The translations under genes were made by a program, and so were the position numbers. The notes beneath the pieces were generated by a model. That model saw nothing but the letters and a program-made list of their open reading frames with translations, did no database searches and was not told the origin of the DNA. Shown piece after piece: positions 50,578 through 61,888 of a DNA stretch of 64,000 nucleotides (the first letter of the stretch is position 1; each line of letters starts with the position of its first letter). The DNA lies in assembly GCA_008692225.1 (NCBI GenBank), contig VICG01000009.1, positions 1,612,001-1,676,000 on the forward strand, in the 5' to 3' direction. Source of the DNA: Monilinia fructicola (taxonomy: Eukaryota > Ascomycota > Leotiomycetes > Helotiales > Sclerotiniaceae).

Positions 50578-50606
50578 ACGCGTGCACCCCGCTATCATCA
50601 ACGCGT
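50578..50606 (+). promoter_or_regulatory. two MluI cell-cycle boxes (ACGCGT) upstream of SMC1
   Basis: ACGCGT occurs at 50578-50583 and 50601-50606, 23 bp apart and 11-39 bp before the SMC1 ATG (50617). In yeast this hexamer is the MCB bound by MBF (Mbp1/Swi6), which drives G1/S genes including cohesin subunits. Conservation of that control here is inference. The boxes may lie in or next to the 5' UTR, since the transcription start is unknown. Confidence 0.55.
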
Positions 50607-50616
50607 ATAAGTCAAG

Positions 50617-53600
50617 ATGGGAAAACTCATACGTCTCGAGCTTTTCAGTAAGCCAGTCGCAGTGTTTGTATTCTTTCTTTGGCTAATTGGATGTAGATTT
50701 CAAGTCTTACAAAGGGCATCATGTTCTACTTTTTGGAGATTCGTATTTCACCTCTATAATCGGCCCCAATGGCTCCGGGAAATCGAATTCGTGAGTGATG
50801 CGCAAGACATCATTTGAAGACTGCTAATTTCATTAAATAGTATGGACGCGATTTCTTTCGTTCTAGGCATCAAGTCATCCCATTTACGTTCTGCACATTT
50901 ACGAGATCTTGTATACCGCGGAAGAGTCCTGAAAACCTCAAAAATCAACGATGATGGATCAGCAGCGGTTGACCCAGCTGCTAACGGGCATGCGAATGGG
51001 GATGGAGAAGGTTCGGATGAGGAGTCACAATCTCAGAAACCGGCACGCAATGATCCCAAAAGCGCATGGGTTATGGCTGTTTACGAAGATGACCATGGCG
51101 AGGAACAAAAGTGGAAGCGTACAATCACAAATCAAGGTGCCAGTGAATATCGTATCAATGATCGCGTCGTCACTGCACAGGCATACAATGATGCTCTTGA
51201 ATCCGAAAATATCCTGATCAAAGCTCGAAACTTTTTGGTTTTTCAAGGAGATGTTGAAGCAATTGCGTCGCAATCGCCGAAGGACCTAACACGGCTCATT
51301 GAGCAAATATCCGGCAGTCTAGAATTCAAAGCGGAATATGAAAGATTGCAGGATGAGGCCGAGAAAGCAGCGGATGAGCAAAATTATAGCCTTCACCGCA
51401 GACGTGGCATCAATTCAGAGATTAAACAATATCAAGAGCAAAAGAAAGAAGCTGAAGCTTTTCAGAATAAAGCAGTGGAAAAGGATGATGCTATTGTTAC
51501 ACACATCTTATGGAAATTGTACCACTTTCAACGAGTCATGGATGAGTCAAGTGCTAGTATTCAAGAGCATCAGGAAAATTTGAAGGAATACCGTCGTGGG
51601 GTGGAAAAGTACCAGAGCAGCCTGGACACCGCGAGAGCAGACCAGGCTAAAGTCAATAAAGATGTTAGTCGGATTGAGCGCAACATCAAGCGAAAAGAAA
51701 AAGAGATCGAGGATAAGGAAATTCACTTGGTGCCGTTTGACGAGAAAATCAACACCATCACGTCTGAAATTGAAAAGTTAAGAAGGAAGGCTGCCGGCGT
51801 GGCGAAAGAGCGAGATGTCAGATCTACCGCTATTGCGAAACTCAAAAAGGATCTCGCGTTGGTTGGGAAGGCACAGAAACAATTCGAGGTTCAGTGGCAG
51901 GAAACTCTTAAGAATCAAGGAAAGCAATTGAGCGATGATGATTTCAAGGAGTACCAGAAGCTCAAATCTGAAGTTGTCAAGAAGACATCCGAGGATCAAG
52001 CCAAGTTGGACAATCTGCTTCGCCAATTGAAAACTGACGAAGTTACGGCAAATAGCTTGAAAGGCAAGATAGAAGCTGCGCAGGCTTCTGTGGAAAAGCT
52101 ACAGAGTGAGCTAGACACCAGTGTGAGAAGAAGAGATAATCTCAAAGAGTCGATCGCCGAGACAATTAGGGATAGAAATGCGAAGAAAAAGGAACATAAC
52201 GCCATTCAGTCGGAACGCGTTCGTTATAACCAAGTGAAGACGGATCTCGAAGAGAAACTTCAAGAAATTTACAAACAGATTAGAGAGGGTGAGTATGGCC
52301 GTAGAGAGAGCGAAAAGGAGCGAAGGGTCAAAGAAACCATAACCGAAATCAAAAGAATATTTCCGGGTGTGAAGGGTCGCATTGGCGATCTCTGCAAGCC
52401 GAAGCAAAAGAAGTTTGAAGAGGCTGTAAGCACAGCTCTTGGCCGAGACTTCGACTCAATTGTCGTTGATACGGAGAAGACTGGTACTGAGTGCGTGCAA
52501 TACTTGAAAGATGGCAAAAAGCCACCCATGACTTTTATCCCCTTGGACAATATCAAAGTAAACGCGACAAACTCATCGTTGAAAGGACTAGCTAAGGCCC
52601 GCCTGACTATCGATACAATTGATTTCGACTCATCTGTCGAAAGGGCTATGTCTTACGCATGTGGGAGCTCAATTGTTTGTGATGATATTGCAACAGCCAA
52701 GGACATCTGCTACCGGAAGAAGCTCCAAGTCAAAGCCGTAACCCTCGATGGTGTCATGATCGCCAAAGCTGGTAATATTACTGGTGGGCGTGTTCCAGAT
52801 GGTCGTGGTAATAAACGCGCATTTGGTGATGCTGAAATGGATAAGCTTAAAGCTATGGCCGAGAAATATGATCGCGATATCAGGTCCCTAGATGCCAGCA
52901 AGAAACGAACAGGCGAGGAGGAGCAACTGTCGAACGCAATCAATAACTTGAACCAAAAGGCAACATATGAGCAGAATGAGTTGGTCGAGTTCGAGAAGAA
53001 TATTGTCAGTGAGAAAAAGAAGTTAGCGCACGAACAACGTCAGTTGGAAGATGTGGAACCTAAGTACGTGGAAAAAAGGGGAGAAGTTGAAAAGCTTCGT
53101 CTGAAGGTGGAGGAGTTCCAACGGGCAATCGCAAGAGTTGCAGACAAGGTCTTCTCTAGTTTCTGCGAGAGAACAGAATACTCGAATATTAGAGACTATG
53201 AAGCACAGCAAGGTAGTCTCGAGCAAGAGGCCTTGGAGAAGAAGAATGAGTTTGAAAAGCAAATCAAAACCTTGAAAAGCCAAATAACATGGGAAGACAA
53301 TTGGCTGGACGATGTCCAGAAGCGTTTGGCGAAGCTCGAGGAAGACATTGAAAAGTTCGAATCTGATATCGAGGAGTACGAGGCAGAAAAAGAAACTCTT
53401 GCACAGGCTATGGATGAGGACCGAGCAGCTGTAACAGAATTAGAGGATGCCCTCCAGAAACAGAAAGAAAAGCTCGCCGCCAAAACCGAGAAAGTCAATA
53501 TCGCCAGGCACGATTTACAGAAAGCCAGTAAGGGGATTGATGAGCGTACGAAATCTATCACGACTCTGGAAACAGTAGCACAACGTTCTAGCGCAAACCG

Positions 53601-54607
53601 ATATGCTCTGTTACGACGCTGCAGGATGGAGCAGATAGCCATACCTTTGGCAGCAGGATCAAAATCATTGGATAGTCTTCCTGCAAATGAAAATTTGCAA
53701 GAAGAGGATCCCGATGCCATGGACGTCGATGAAGGCGACAAAGCCCCCGAAGAGGTTATTAATGATTATGGAATAGTTGTGAATTTCGATGAACTTGATG
53801 ATGATTTGAAAAACGTAGGTGATTCGCAATCTATTAAATAGTACACGCTAATACGAAACAGCCTGATGAAGAAGATATTGAGGAGCAACTGCTGGAAAAG
53901 ATATCTACTCTCAACTCGGAACTTGAGAAACTCAATCCTAACATGCGCGCCATCGAGCGACTGGACGTTGTCGAGACACGCCTCAGAGATACTGACAAGG
54001 ACTTTACTGCTGCTCGTGACGCTGCCAAAGCTACTCGTGATGCTTTCAACGCAATCAAACAGCAACGTTATGATGTTTTCAACAAAGCTTTTGCACATAT
54101 TTCCGAACAAATATCTCATGTTTACAAGGATCTTACACGATCGGCTACTTTCCCACTCGGCGGCCAGGCTTATCTTGATATTGAAGATAGTGATGCACCG
54201 TATCTCTCTGGAATCAAATATCACGCTATGCCACCGCTGAAACGTTTCCGTGATATGGAACATCTGTCTGGTGGTGAGAAGACTATGGCTGCCTTGGCTC
54301 TGTTGTTCGCAGTTCACAGTTATCAACCTTCTCCATTCTTCGTGTTGGATGAAGTTGATGCTGCTCTTGACAATGCGAACGTAGAGAAAATTAAGAATTA
54401 TATCAAGGAGCACGCCGGACCTGGAATGCAATTCATTGTCATTAGTTTGAAAACAGGATTGTTCCAAGGAAGTGAAAGTTTGGTTGGTGTTTACAGAGAT
54501 CAGGAGGTTAACAGCTCAAAGACTTTGACACTTGATGTAAGTTGACTATTTATTCCCCTCAAATGCCTGCTTGCTAACACTTCAAATAGCTGCGCAAATA
54601 TGCATGA
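50617..54607 (+). CDS. SMC1: cohesin subunit SMC1, structural maintenance of chromosomes protein 1
   Basis: ATPase arm of cohesin; pairs with Smc3 at the hinge and with the kleisin Scc1/Rad21 to hold sister chromatids together. Exons 50617-50647, 50697-50790, 50841-53814, 53862-54536 and 54590-54607 give 1263 residues in an intact frame, the full family length. The N-terminal head has Walker A GPNGSGKSN (residues 33-41), followed by SMDAISFVLG. A long coiled coil leads to the hinge (roughly residues 540-670; FPGVKGRIGDLCKP, then GGRVPDGRGNKRAFGD just after it) and a second coiled coil. The C-terminal head has the signature LSGGEKTMAALALLF (about 1168) and Walker B FFVLDEVDAALDNAN. The protein ends in LRKYA on a 6-codon last exon. 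An Asp/Glu-rich linker (DAMDVDEGDKAPEE) precedes the fourth exon. Two ACGCGT boxes sit just upstream. Confidence 0.98.
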
Positions 54608-55177
54608 TCAATATTACAGGTGAAAATGAGTTTGTCGTTGTACATTAAGTGGTGGAATTCGGTGTTGTTACATTTTCAGTTTGACGACGGGATGGTATTC
54701 AGGCAGGGGGTTTGGCTCAATAGCTTATGAATACCAATTTGTATGCGATTTGGGATATCCATGGATGGGAGCGTGTAGAAATATTTTAGCCCTCTTCAGT
54801 CGATGAATGAATAATTTGCCTTTTGTGGGTATCTGTGTTTAGTGATGGGCTAAGGACAGTCGATATATCAGTTTCATAAGTGGTTCTACAACTGAATCAA
54901 GAATATCTCATCCATGCTTTTCCCACGATATCTCATTCTTCGAATCTTTCTGAAAGAATCGGCCACCTCGGGCCAAGTTCTTTGGACAGCATCTGTTCAT
55001 CATACAAATCGACCATAAGACATTCATAAGAAAATCTTGGCGGGTATTCAACCCGTGTGTACATTCTATAGTGCTCAGCACCTATGCTGCCCTTTGACTA
55101 TATGCCTCTATACGAGCAGTGTGCCGGGTTTACAAGTTTAACTTGACCCACTGTCTGATTTACAATGTTATGCTCAC
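54608..55177. other. convergent intergenic region between SMC1 and the TMEM205-like gene
   Basis: Holds the two 3' UTRs. I see no gene or notable structure. Confidence 0.6.
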
Positions 55178-55892
55178 TTATTGCAGTCTCTCTGCAAGAT
55201 TAACACCGTACCATATGGTGGCAAGGAAAGAGACCAAGTTCACCAATGAGGAAGCTCCATGTAGTCTTCCAAATGACTTGTTCAACTTTTGCATCTCCCT
55301 CGAATGCGGTGCTGCATCATATGATTTCTTCCCATCTCTCGTTTCTGGGAATACAAGTGTTAGCCTCTCTTCATTAGCATCCCCTTTCATCATCCCTTAG
55401 TCTGCAAATTTCCTCCTAGGCCCCCCTCTGGATTGTGAAGACCTACCCTGATGTTTCCTCTCCTTCATAACCCTCGTAGTAGCCGGTCCGATAATTACCA
55501 AATTCGCCAATCCCGTCACAAACATCGTACCCAATGGTACCAATACGCTCCATCTATTGACCTCGGCAAGCGCCCCGGAAATTCCAGATACAGTTCCAAG
55601 ATTTGTGCGGGATCCTGGATAGGTTATTGCTAAGACGGTTGGGAGCGCAGTTTGGATACCGAAGTAGATGGGGAAAAGGTTTTGTTGTAGGATGGAAAAT
55701 TGGGGGCGCGGGAGAGATCTGTAGGCGACGATGCCATTGATGAAGGATTGAAAGAATTGGGTCCCGAGAAGAGTCCCGTAGCTGGAGGTGAAGGTTAGTC
55801 AGTTGGGTGGGATGGGGAGTAGGGCGAGAAAGAGAGACGAACGTTACGATGTGGTATGGGGCGGGAGTCTTGAAGATTGATAAGTCTGGCAT
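55178..55892 (-). CDS. TMEM205-like (DUF4149) small multi-pass membrane protein
   Basis: Small membrane protein of the TMEM205/DUF4149 family; the biochemical role in fungi is not established. Exons 55892-55843, 55781-55447 and 55344-55178 give 183 residues. The first donor is GTTCGT, a GT but unusual at position 3. It is chosen because it joins HIVT to YGTLLGTQFFQSFING, a family-like first transmembrane segment. Further hydrophobic segments follow around FGIQTALPTVLAITYPG and WSVLVPLGTMFVTGLANLVIIGPATTRVMKERKHQ. The C-terminal exon encodes FGRLHGASSLVNLVSFLATIWYGVNLAERLQ in two parts, a loop then a final helix. The gene is divergent from Ku80, sharing a 430-bp promoter region, and convergent with SMC1. 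Confidence 0.82.
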
Positions 55893-56322
55893 TTTGAACG
55901 TTTGATGTTTGTAGATATCTGTAAAGTAATCCGTAAAGCTTTAGATGAAACTCGATGATGAAAGATAACGAATATTATATGTATTATGTGGCAATTTGAA
56001 TCCGTCGCGGAAGTACAAGTAGATGGTCTGATATCCGTTGATCGCACGATGACGGCTTCATTTCATGCGTACAAACACCGAGGCTCATTAGCTTTTACAC
56101 GTGACCTCGCGATCTTTCCAAACCTTCATGGGTCCAAGGCGCGTCTACCTGATCCCCATGTAACCTCAATCCCATCGATTTGAACCCGTGAACAAAAGCA
56201 TTCATTACCTATCTAGTACAAGGTTATTTCTACTTACTTATACTTACTTAATCTCCAGTGCAAACCATCCCTACTTCACTTCTCATAATTCTACCTTATG
56301 TAAACATAAAATCTCTCACATC
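55893..56322. promoter_or_regulatory. shared divergent promoter of the TMEM205-like gene and Ku80
   Basis: The two genes start back to back 430 bp apart. Short ACTTACTTATACTTACTT repeats lie at about 56230-56250. No specific transcription-factor site was recognised. Confidence 0.5.
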
Positions 56323-58791
56323 ATGTCTGAAAAACAAGCAACAGTCTACGTCGTCGACCTAGGCAAATCTCTTGGAGATTGCCATCATGGACGCGTGGAA
56401 ACTGATCTTGAATATAGCATGCGATATGTATGGGATAAAATCACGTTGACCATGTCCTCTGATCGAAAAACTGATGGAGTTGGTGTTGTTGCGTTTCGTA
56501 CGGATGATACCAAGAACGATTTGCATGCCGGTGGGGAAGAAGGATACGAAAACATATCTGTATTGAAGCCTCTTGGACAGTTTCAGATGGAGCAATTAGA
56601 GGAAATGAAAAAGGCTATCAAGCCTAGTAGTACTGATGCTGGGGATGCCATCTCAGCCGTCGTTGTTGCGATGGAGATGATCAAGGAGTTTACTACGTTG
56701 AAGACTGGAAAACTGGGCAAATTTGCGAGGAAGATTGTTTTAATTACTGATGGGAATGGGGCCATGGATGGTGAAGCGCTTGATCAAATTGCAAAGGAAA
56801 TCAACAACAACGCTATAAGGCTCGTTGTCATGTAAGTTGTTCTTTACGTAGTGAATTTTCCTGCTAATTTGATATTAGCGGGGTTGACTTTGATGATGCA
56901 GAATATGGTTTCAAGGAGGAAGATAAAGATCTGGTTAAGGTAGGGTAATTAGGGCCATAAAATCTTAGCAGAACTAATTATCAGTAGGCCGGAAACGAAA
57001 AACTCCTCAAATATCTGACAGAAAATTGCTCCGATGGAATGTTTGCTACCACAGAGGAAGCCATCAAAGCTCTCGCAACACCCGTAATTAAAGTCACGAG
57101 AGAGTATAAGACTTTTGAAGGTCTACTGACCTTAGGAGACCCGGTAAAATACCCCGAGACAGCTGTATCGATAGATGTTGCTCGATACTTCAAAACACAC
57201 CAAGCCAAACCTGTGTCCGCCCGAAGTTTCGTTGATCGAATAATAGATGGACCAATTGAGGTTGACCTGCCGTATTCTGGTGATCTCACTTCAGTAAGGC
57301 AAGCAAGGACTTATCAAGTCAATGACCCAACCGCACCCGGTGGTAAGAAAGATGTCGAACGAGAGGCTCTGGAAAGGGGTTATGAATATGGCAGCAGTAT
57401 TGTTCCAATCAATCCATCGGACGAAAATGTCACAAAGCTTCAGGCATTGAAGGATTTCTCGATTATAGGATTTATACCCAACGATGTAAGCATATATGTA
57501 TTCAATGCATTCTCTATGTGTAGCCTAACGTCTTTTAGTACGAGAGATATCTTAACATGGGAGAGACTTGTATCACTATTCCACAGAAAACGAATGAAAA
57601 GGCAAGAATGGCACTGTCATCCCTTGTACATGCTCTCCATGAGTTGGAATCTTGTGCCGTTGCCAGATTAGTCAAAAAAGACGGATCGGATCCACAAATT
57701 ATACTTCTTTCTCCATTTATAGAGCCTGATTTGGAGGGTCTTGTTGATGTGCCTCTTCCATTCGCCGAAGATATACGAAGCTATCGCTTCGCGCCTCTAG
57801 ACAAGTTCTTCAACAGCGCTGGTGTCCTAATGGAAAAGCACAAGAATCTTCCGAGCGAAGAGTTAAAAGCTGCGATGAGCGATTTCGTTGATGGTTTGGA
57901 TTTATCTACAGCTGGAACGGATGACGAAGGGTAAAAAATGCAACTTTGAATGCCTAAGTGTCGTACTAACTCTGTACAGTAAGCCAGCAGAATACATGGC
58001 AATTGAAGATACATACTCCCCAGTGCTCCATCGCATCAGTCAAGCCATACGCAGACGTGCTGTCAAGCCAGATGAAGGTATACCTCCACCTCCTGATGTT
58101 TTGACGAAAATGGTCCCAAGCCCCTGCCGAGCTTATCGACAAATCAATGACAAATCTCGAAATATTGATCAAAACATCTGATGTCAAGAAAGGTAACATT
58201 CTCTTCAACCACCTTCCAATTTTGATTATCTTACCATATCGTAGTGCCCGCCACAGCCAAAGCCAAACGCAACCGAGAAGTCATCAAACCTCTCTCCGGT
58301 CTTGACGTACAGACTCTCCTCAGTCGACAGAAACGCCAAAAGATTACCGTAGACAATGCTATTCCAGAATTCAAACAGGCACTTACAGCCACCGATTCTA
58401 CGGATGGTGTCATGAAAGTTACCCGAGAAATGGGCGATACTGTCCGCGCACTGCTTAAGCGAAGTACCGGCAATTCCACATGGGCTCAAGCGGGGGAATA
58501 TTTGAGAACTATGAGAACCGAATTGATCAATCTGGTTGAACCAGATGTTTACAATAACTTTATTGAAAAGTTTAAGAAACAACTCCAGAATGAAGATTTT
58601 GATCGGACATTTTGGTTTGAAGTTGTGCGGAAAAATAAATTGGGGTTGATTCATGAGGGTGAAGCGGAGAACACGAAGAAGACTGAGGAGGATGCTAGAC
58701 AGGTTCTTCCATTTTTCTTCTATTGTTCTTGGGAACGTATCATAGCTAATCATATGTGCAGTTTTACAAATTGACCACGGCAGGCTCTTAA
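56323..58791 (+). CDS. KU80: Ku80, DNA end-binding subunit of the non-homologous end-joining Ku heterodimer
   Basis: With Ku70 it forms the ring that loads on double-strand breaks and recruits the ligase for end joining; the Neurospora homologue is mus-52. Exons 56323-56831, 56879-56939, 56988-57485, 57539-57930, 57980-58192, 58245-58702 and 58762-58791. The N-terminal von Willebrand A-like domain (about residues 5-215) has VYVVDLGKSLG and KIVLITDGNGAMDGEALDQI. The Ku core beta-barrel follows (GYEYGSSIVPINPSDEN; FSIIGFIPND; ARMALSSLVHALHEL), then the helical C-terminal arm. One extra A at 58107-58110 breaks the fifth exon; without it WSQAPAELIDKSMTN follows and the protein is 719 residues. 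The last acceptor is uncertain: 58762 gives ARQFYKLTTAGS, while 58784 gives ARQALNRQKHG. I prefer the first. Family call is very firm. Confidence 0.95.
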
Positions 58792-59381
58792 TCGTCAAAA
58801 GCATGGCTGATTGGGGTGTTACGCTTGGCTTGCGGTTTATGGAAGGGAAAGGCGGAGGAATTCCGATTTAACACCCAGCTTGCGTTGCGAGGATACTATC
58901 AACTTTGTCTAATGAGTAATGAATTCTTTCTAATTTGGTGAGGAGGATGATAAATCTTGCTAAGATGCAATATTGTTGTATTATCATCTTTTTGAATAAT
59001 TACTCCAGTCATTATGGCGTACATAACGTACTTTCGAGTCATCGTCAATTCCTTTTCCAGTCGTTTCGGTCCAATATCGAGCCCACTCACACTTTTCAAA
59101 AACTTAAGGCGTTCACCTATGTGCTTTAATAGTTATCAATTTCCTCCCTCCTTTCTTTTATTTCCTTTTCTCTTTATTCTCACTGACATGAAGCAAATAA
59201 ATCACCGATTTATCAACCACAAAGTTGCCAATCATTAAACCATTATTCCACAACGTTGGTAATTTGCTGCCTTGATCTTTCGCATATTAACTAACTAGAA
59301 GTCAGGATCTTACGATACACCCACTCTTCAGATTGATCTATCTCCTCTTCTAAGATCTCCCTTCCCTGATATTAATCGACA
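58792..59381. other. intergenic after Ku80
   Basis: 3' UTR of Ku80 and probable promoter of the following small ORF. Nothing else seen. Confidence 0.55.
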
Positions 59382-59675
59382 ATGGTGCTACCGTATGAGC
59401 GACGTATTCAAGACCTCAAGAAAGCACTTCTCGAGCTCTCCATAGAACAGAAAACCTGGAAGGATGTGCGTATATTCAAAGGAGACAAAAGCACGAGTGC
59501 TGGCTTGCGGTGCTATACGGATCATCTCAAAGAACGAGGAGCGAAGATGGAAAATCTCATTTCGAAGCGAAACAAGATCAGTGAAGGCATTTCAGCTACA
59601 ATCGATGAGGTTCAAAAAGATACGATGGCCCTCAGAGAAATAATGAATGGTCTTCACTTTGAGGCTCCTGCTTAG
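59382..59675 (+). CDS. small coiled-coil-like hypothetical protein, 97 residues
   Basis: ATG 59382 has a good context (ACAATGG). The product is 97 residues, strongly charged and helical, with heptad-like stretches such as RRIQDLKKALLELSIEQK and KMENLISKRNKISEGI, and one short Gly-rich break (KGDKSTSAGL). No membrane segment or known domain is recognised. A second short frame (59647-59838) overlaps the end, and a possible AG acceptor at about 59729 could extend the gene by an extra exon, but no joined model is clearly better. The amphipathic, charged composition is unlike the chance ORFs of the surrounding region and is the main reason to accept it. Confidence 0.5.
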   Translation: MVLPYERRIQDLKKALLELSIEQKTWKDVRIFKGDKSTSAGLRCYTDHLKERGAKMENLISKRNKISEGISATIDEVQKDTMALREIMNGLHFEAPA

Positions 59676-60721
59676 AAAGTATACCATTACCTTTCACTTT
59701 GATAGTCTCGTACTTACAAATTTGCATAGGGTTCCCTGGTCGATGGAGCGAGCCGCAGCAGGAAAAATTCTATGGTTCGGTGCGCATATGAATGCGGCTG
59801 GCGTCTACCAGGTCAATATCAATGGGGTTTTATCATAAGACTATATTGTTGGCTGTCCCATAGATAGATTCCCATAATTGAATGAGAAATCGTCTATGAA
59901 ATCATTGTTCATTCCTTCTTTGTTATACGTGGCTTACTTTCTGTTACTTGCCTCAAGGTGGAGGTTTAACAACCGTCTATTGATGTTAAGTACTTGAGAT
60001 AGTCCGGATGTTGTGCTAGGACGAGAGACGAAGTCATGCAGCTGAGGAGATTGACTAGTAAACTTGCATGTATCAATGGACTGTCGGTTCTACATAGAAT
60101 GAATATTCTAAATGGATTTGTTTCATTGAATGAATCCAATGATACAAATGCTGTCAAGTCTCTTTGGCTCTTCCGCACGCTCTCGTGATCACAATCTCCT
60201 GTTAGTACATCAGATTTGTATCACCCCCTTCCCACTCAATTCGAAGCCATCATACATAACGAGTCCATAATGTTTACCTCCTTTGTTCCACCTCGCTTTC
60301 CTCCAACCAATGATAAGCACTTCATGTGATATAATCATAAGGAAACATCTGTTGCACGTCTGGATATGCAAGAGCTTCATCGCCTTCAGGGTTTCGAGCA
60401 CTGATTGGTGGGCACGAAATGGAGTTGCATGACATGCCCTTCATCTTCGCCAATGATGCGCATTCCATGTGATACCACATCAAATGTTGCACGTCTAAAA
60501 TGAGGACTGATGAAGAAGGAAATTTTCTTGTACTCTTCATCATGTCTTTTCATTGGATGTATGAAAAGCCAGTGTAACATCGCTTCTACCGGCTACCTTC
60601 AAGGATTATCACGTCTACTGAATAGGTAGGTATCCAGCCACCAAGATTTACGTCTCCAACTTCAGAGACTTCATTGCGAGTCCAAACGTGACCGGTCCTT
60701 GAAACTGCAGCAACGATTCTG
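59676..60721. other. intergenic, no supported gene
   Basis: Minus-strand frames of 60-75 codons at 60210-60580 overlap each other in different frames and have no family features. GTTGCACGTCTRRA occurs twice (about 60350 and 60488), a minor local duplication. Confidence 0.5.
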
Positions 60722-61478
60722 ATGAGTAGTGGCCAAGATGCTAGTACGTCGCATAATTCACTCCAATCCTTATGGGAACTTCCAAAAGTTCCTGCCCACT
60801 GAGCCGTTGGGAGAATTGATAAATATCGGCATCCGTTTGCACCCTCTAGATGAAATCAGGATGACGAGACTTCGCGCCGAGATGCTTGGTCCTCAAAGCA
60901 TTCCCATCCTCACGGCCCATCAATCAATGCCCCATATTATGCTGTTGAAGAGCCTCGGCGTTTCCAGCATCGGTCTCATCAGAAAGACCATGATGGACAT
61001 CGCCAACACACGTTCAAAGTTCCGCATCTCAATCGACCGAATCGAGAGCAGCAGTGATTGGTGCGGAAACAACTGTGAGCAACACTTGGTGATCGACGCC
61101 CCGGAGGTGAAAGAGATGCACGAAAAGCTTATTCGGAAGCTGGGAGACGTCCCCATGCTCTTCACGCATAAACGGCGCTATAAAGTTTCGGACCGCTTTC
61201 CACGAGAGAAGTTTGTGGTGATGAAATCACATAAAATGCCTCGCGCGATTGCGGCGAATTACGAAAAAGAGTTTCGACGCCACCACCAGCACCAAATGGA
61301 TCCCGTCACGGCGGTGGGGTTGTGCTTGATGCACATGCAGAATGTGGCCGTTTATGGGGGAAATAGAATCCGCATATCTGACTTGAAGGAATCGGATATC
61401 ACTTATCAAGAGATCCCGTTTCACGGCATTGCCTCTGAGAGTAACAATGCGGTTCCACCCTTTAATGAACCCATGTAA
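60722..61478 (+). CDS. 2H phosphoesterase-like (2'-5' RNA ligase-like fold) protein with degenerate active-site motifs
   Basis: The frame read from 60738 is 246 codons long, too long to be chance. Its pattern suggests the 2H phosphoesterase/2'-5' RNA ligase fold: IRMTRLRAEM near the N-terminus, then SMPHIMLLKSLG where HxT/S is expected, KFRISIDRIE, QHLVIDAPEVKEMHEKLIRKLG, and EKFVVMKSHKM where the second HxT/S should be. The first motif is HIM and the second lacks its His, so the enzyme would be inactive or divergent. This is a fold guess from pattern, not a firm family call. The in-frame ATG is 60738. A better-looking start at 60722 (MSSGQDASTSHNSLQ) would join if one C of the run 60795-60797 is an extra base, giving 251 residues. 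The C-terminal 80 residues match nothing I know. Confidence 0.6.
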
Positions 61479-61888
61479 GCGAGACTGTAGATGCAGAAAT
61501 CACACTACTGCATATGAAATCTCATTTGGGTCAAAAAAAAGTTTGAAATCTTCTACTTGAATTTAGGGACCAGAATCTAATTGCTCAGTTTAGCTTGGGA
61601 GGGTGATAATGTATTTGGAGTGGAAATAAGTTATACTTTATCTGGATATTGGGGATTGAGGATTGAGTGTTCAAAACGGAGTTAATATTGATTGAATCTC
61701 AAGGTCAAATTTCTGTGCGAGAAATGGGCGGAAAGTTATTCTTGGTGGAAGGATAAAGAAAATTAGCCGTAAAAAATATTTCACGGGACCATTTTGAAGA
61801 GGATATAATTATTCGAGTACTAATAATCGTCATGATATAAACTGAGAGATGAAATAAACAATATGATACGAGCAATCCAACTCATTCC
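61479..61888. other. convergent intergenic region
   Basis: 3' ends of the 2H-like gene and of the permease gene face each other. AT-rich; no gene seen. Confidence 0.6.

Larger units (their letters stand above)
49525..50616. other. divergent promoter region between GPC1 and SMC1
   Basis: About 1.1 kb shared upstream region. It contains a roughly 30-bp purine-rich (GAGAAGGAGAAAGGAGAGGAT) unit present twice at about 49948-50000, and two ACGCGT boxes close to the SMC1 start. No gene seen. Confidence 0.6.
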
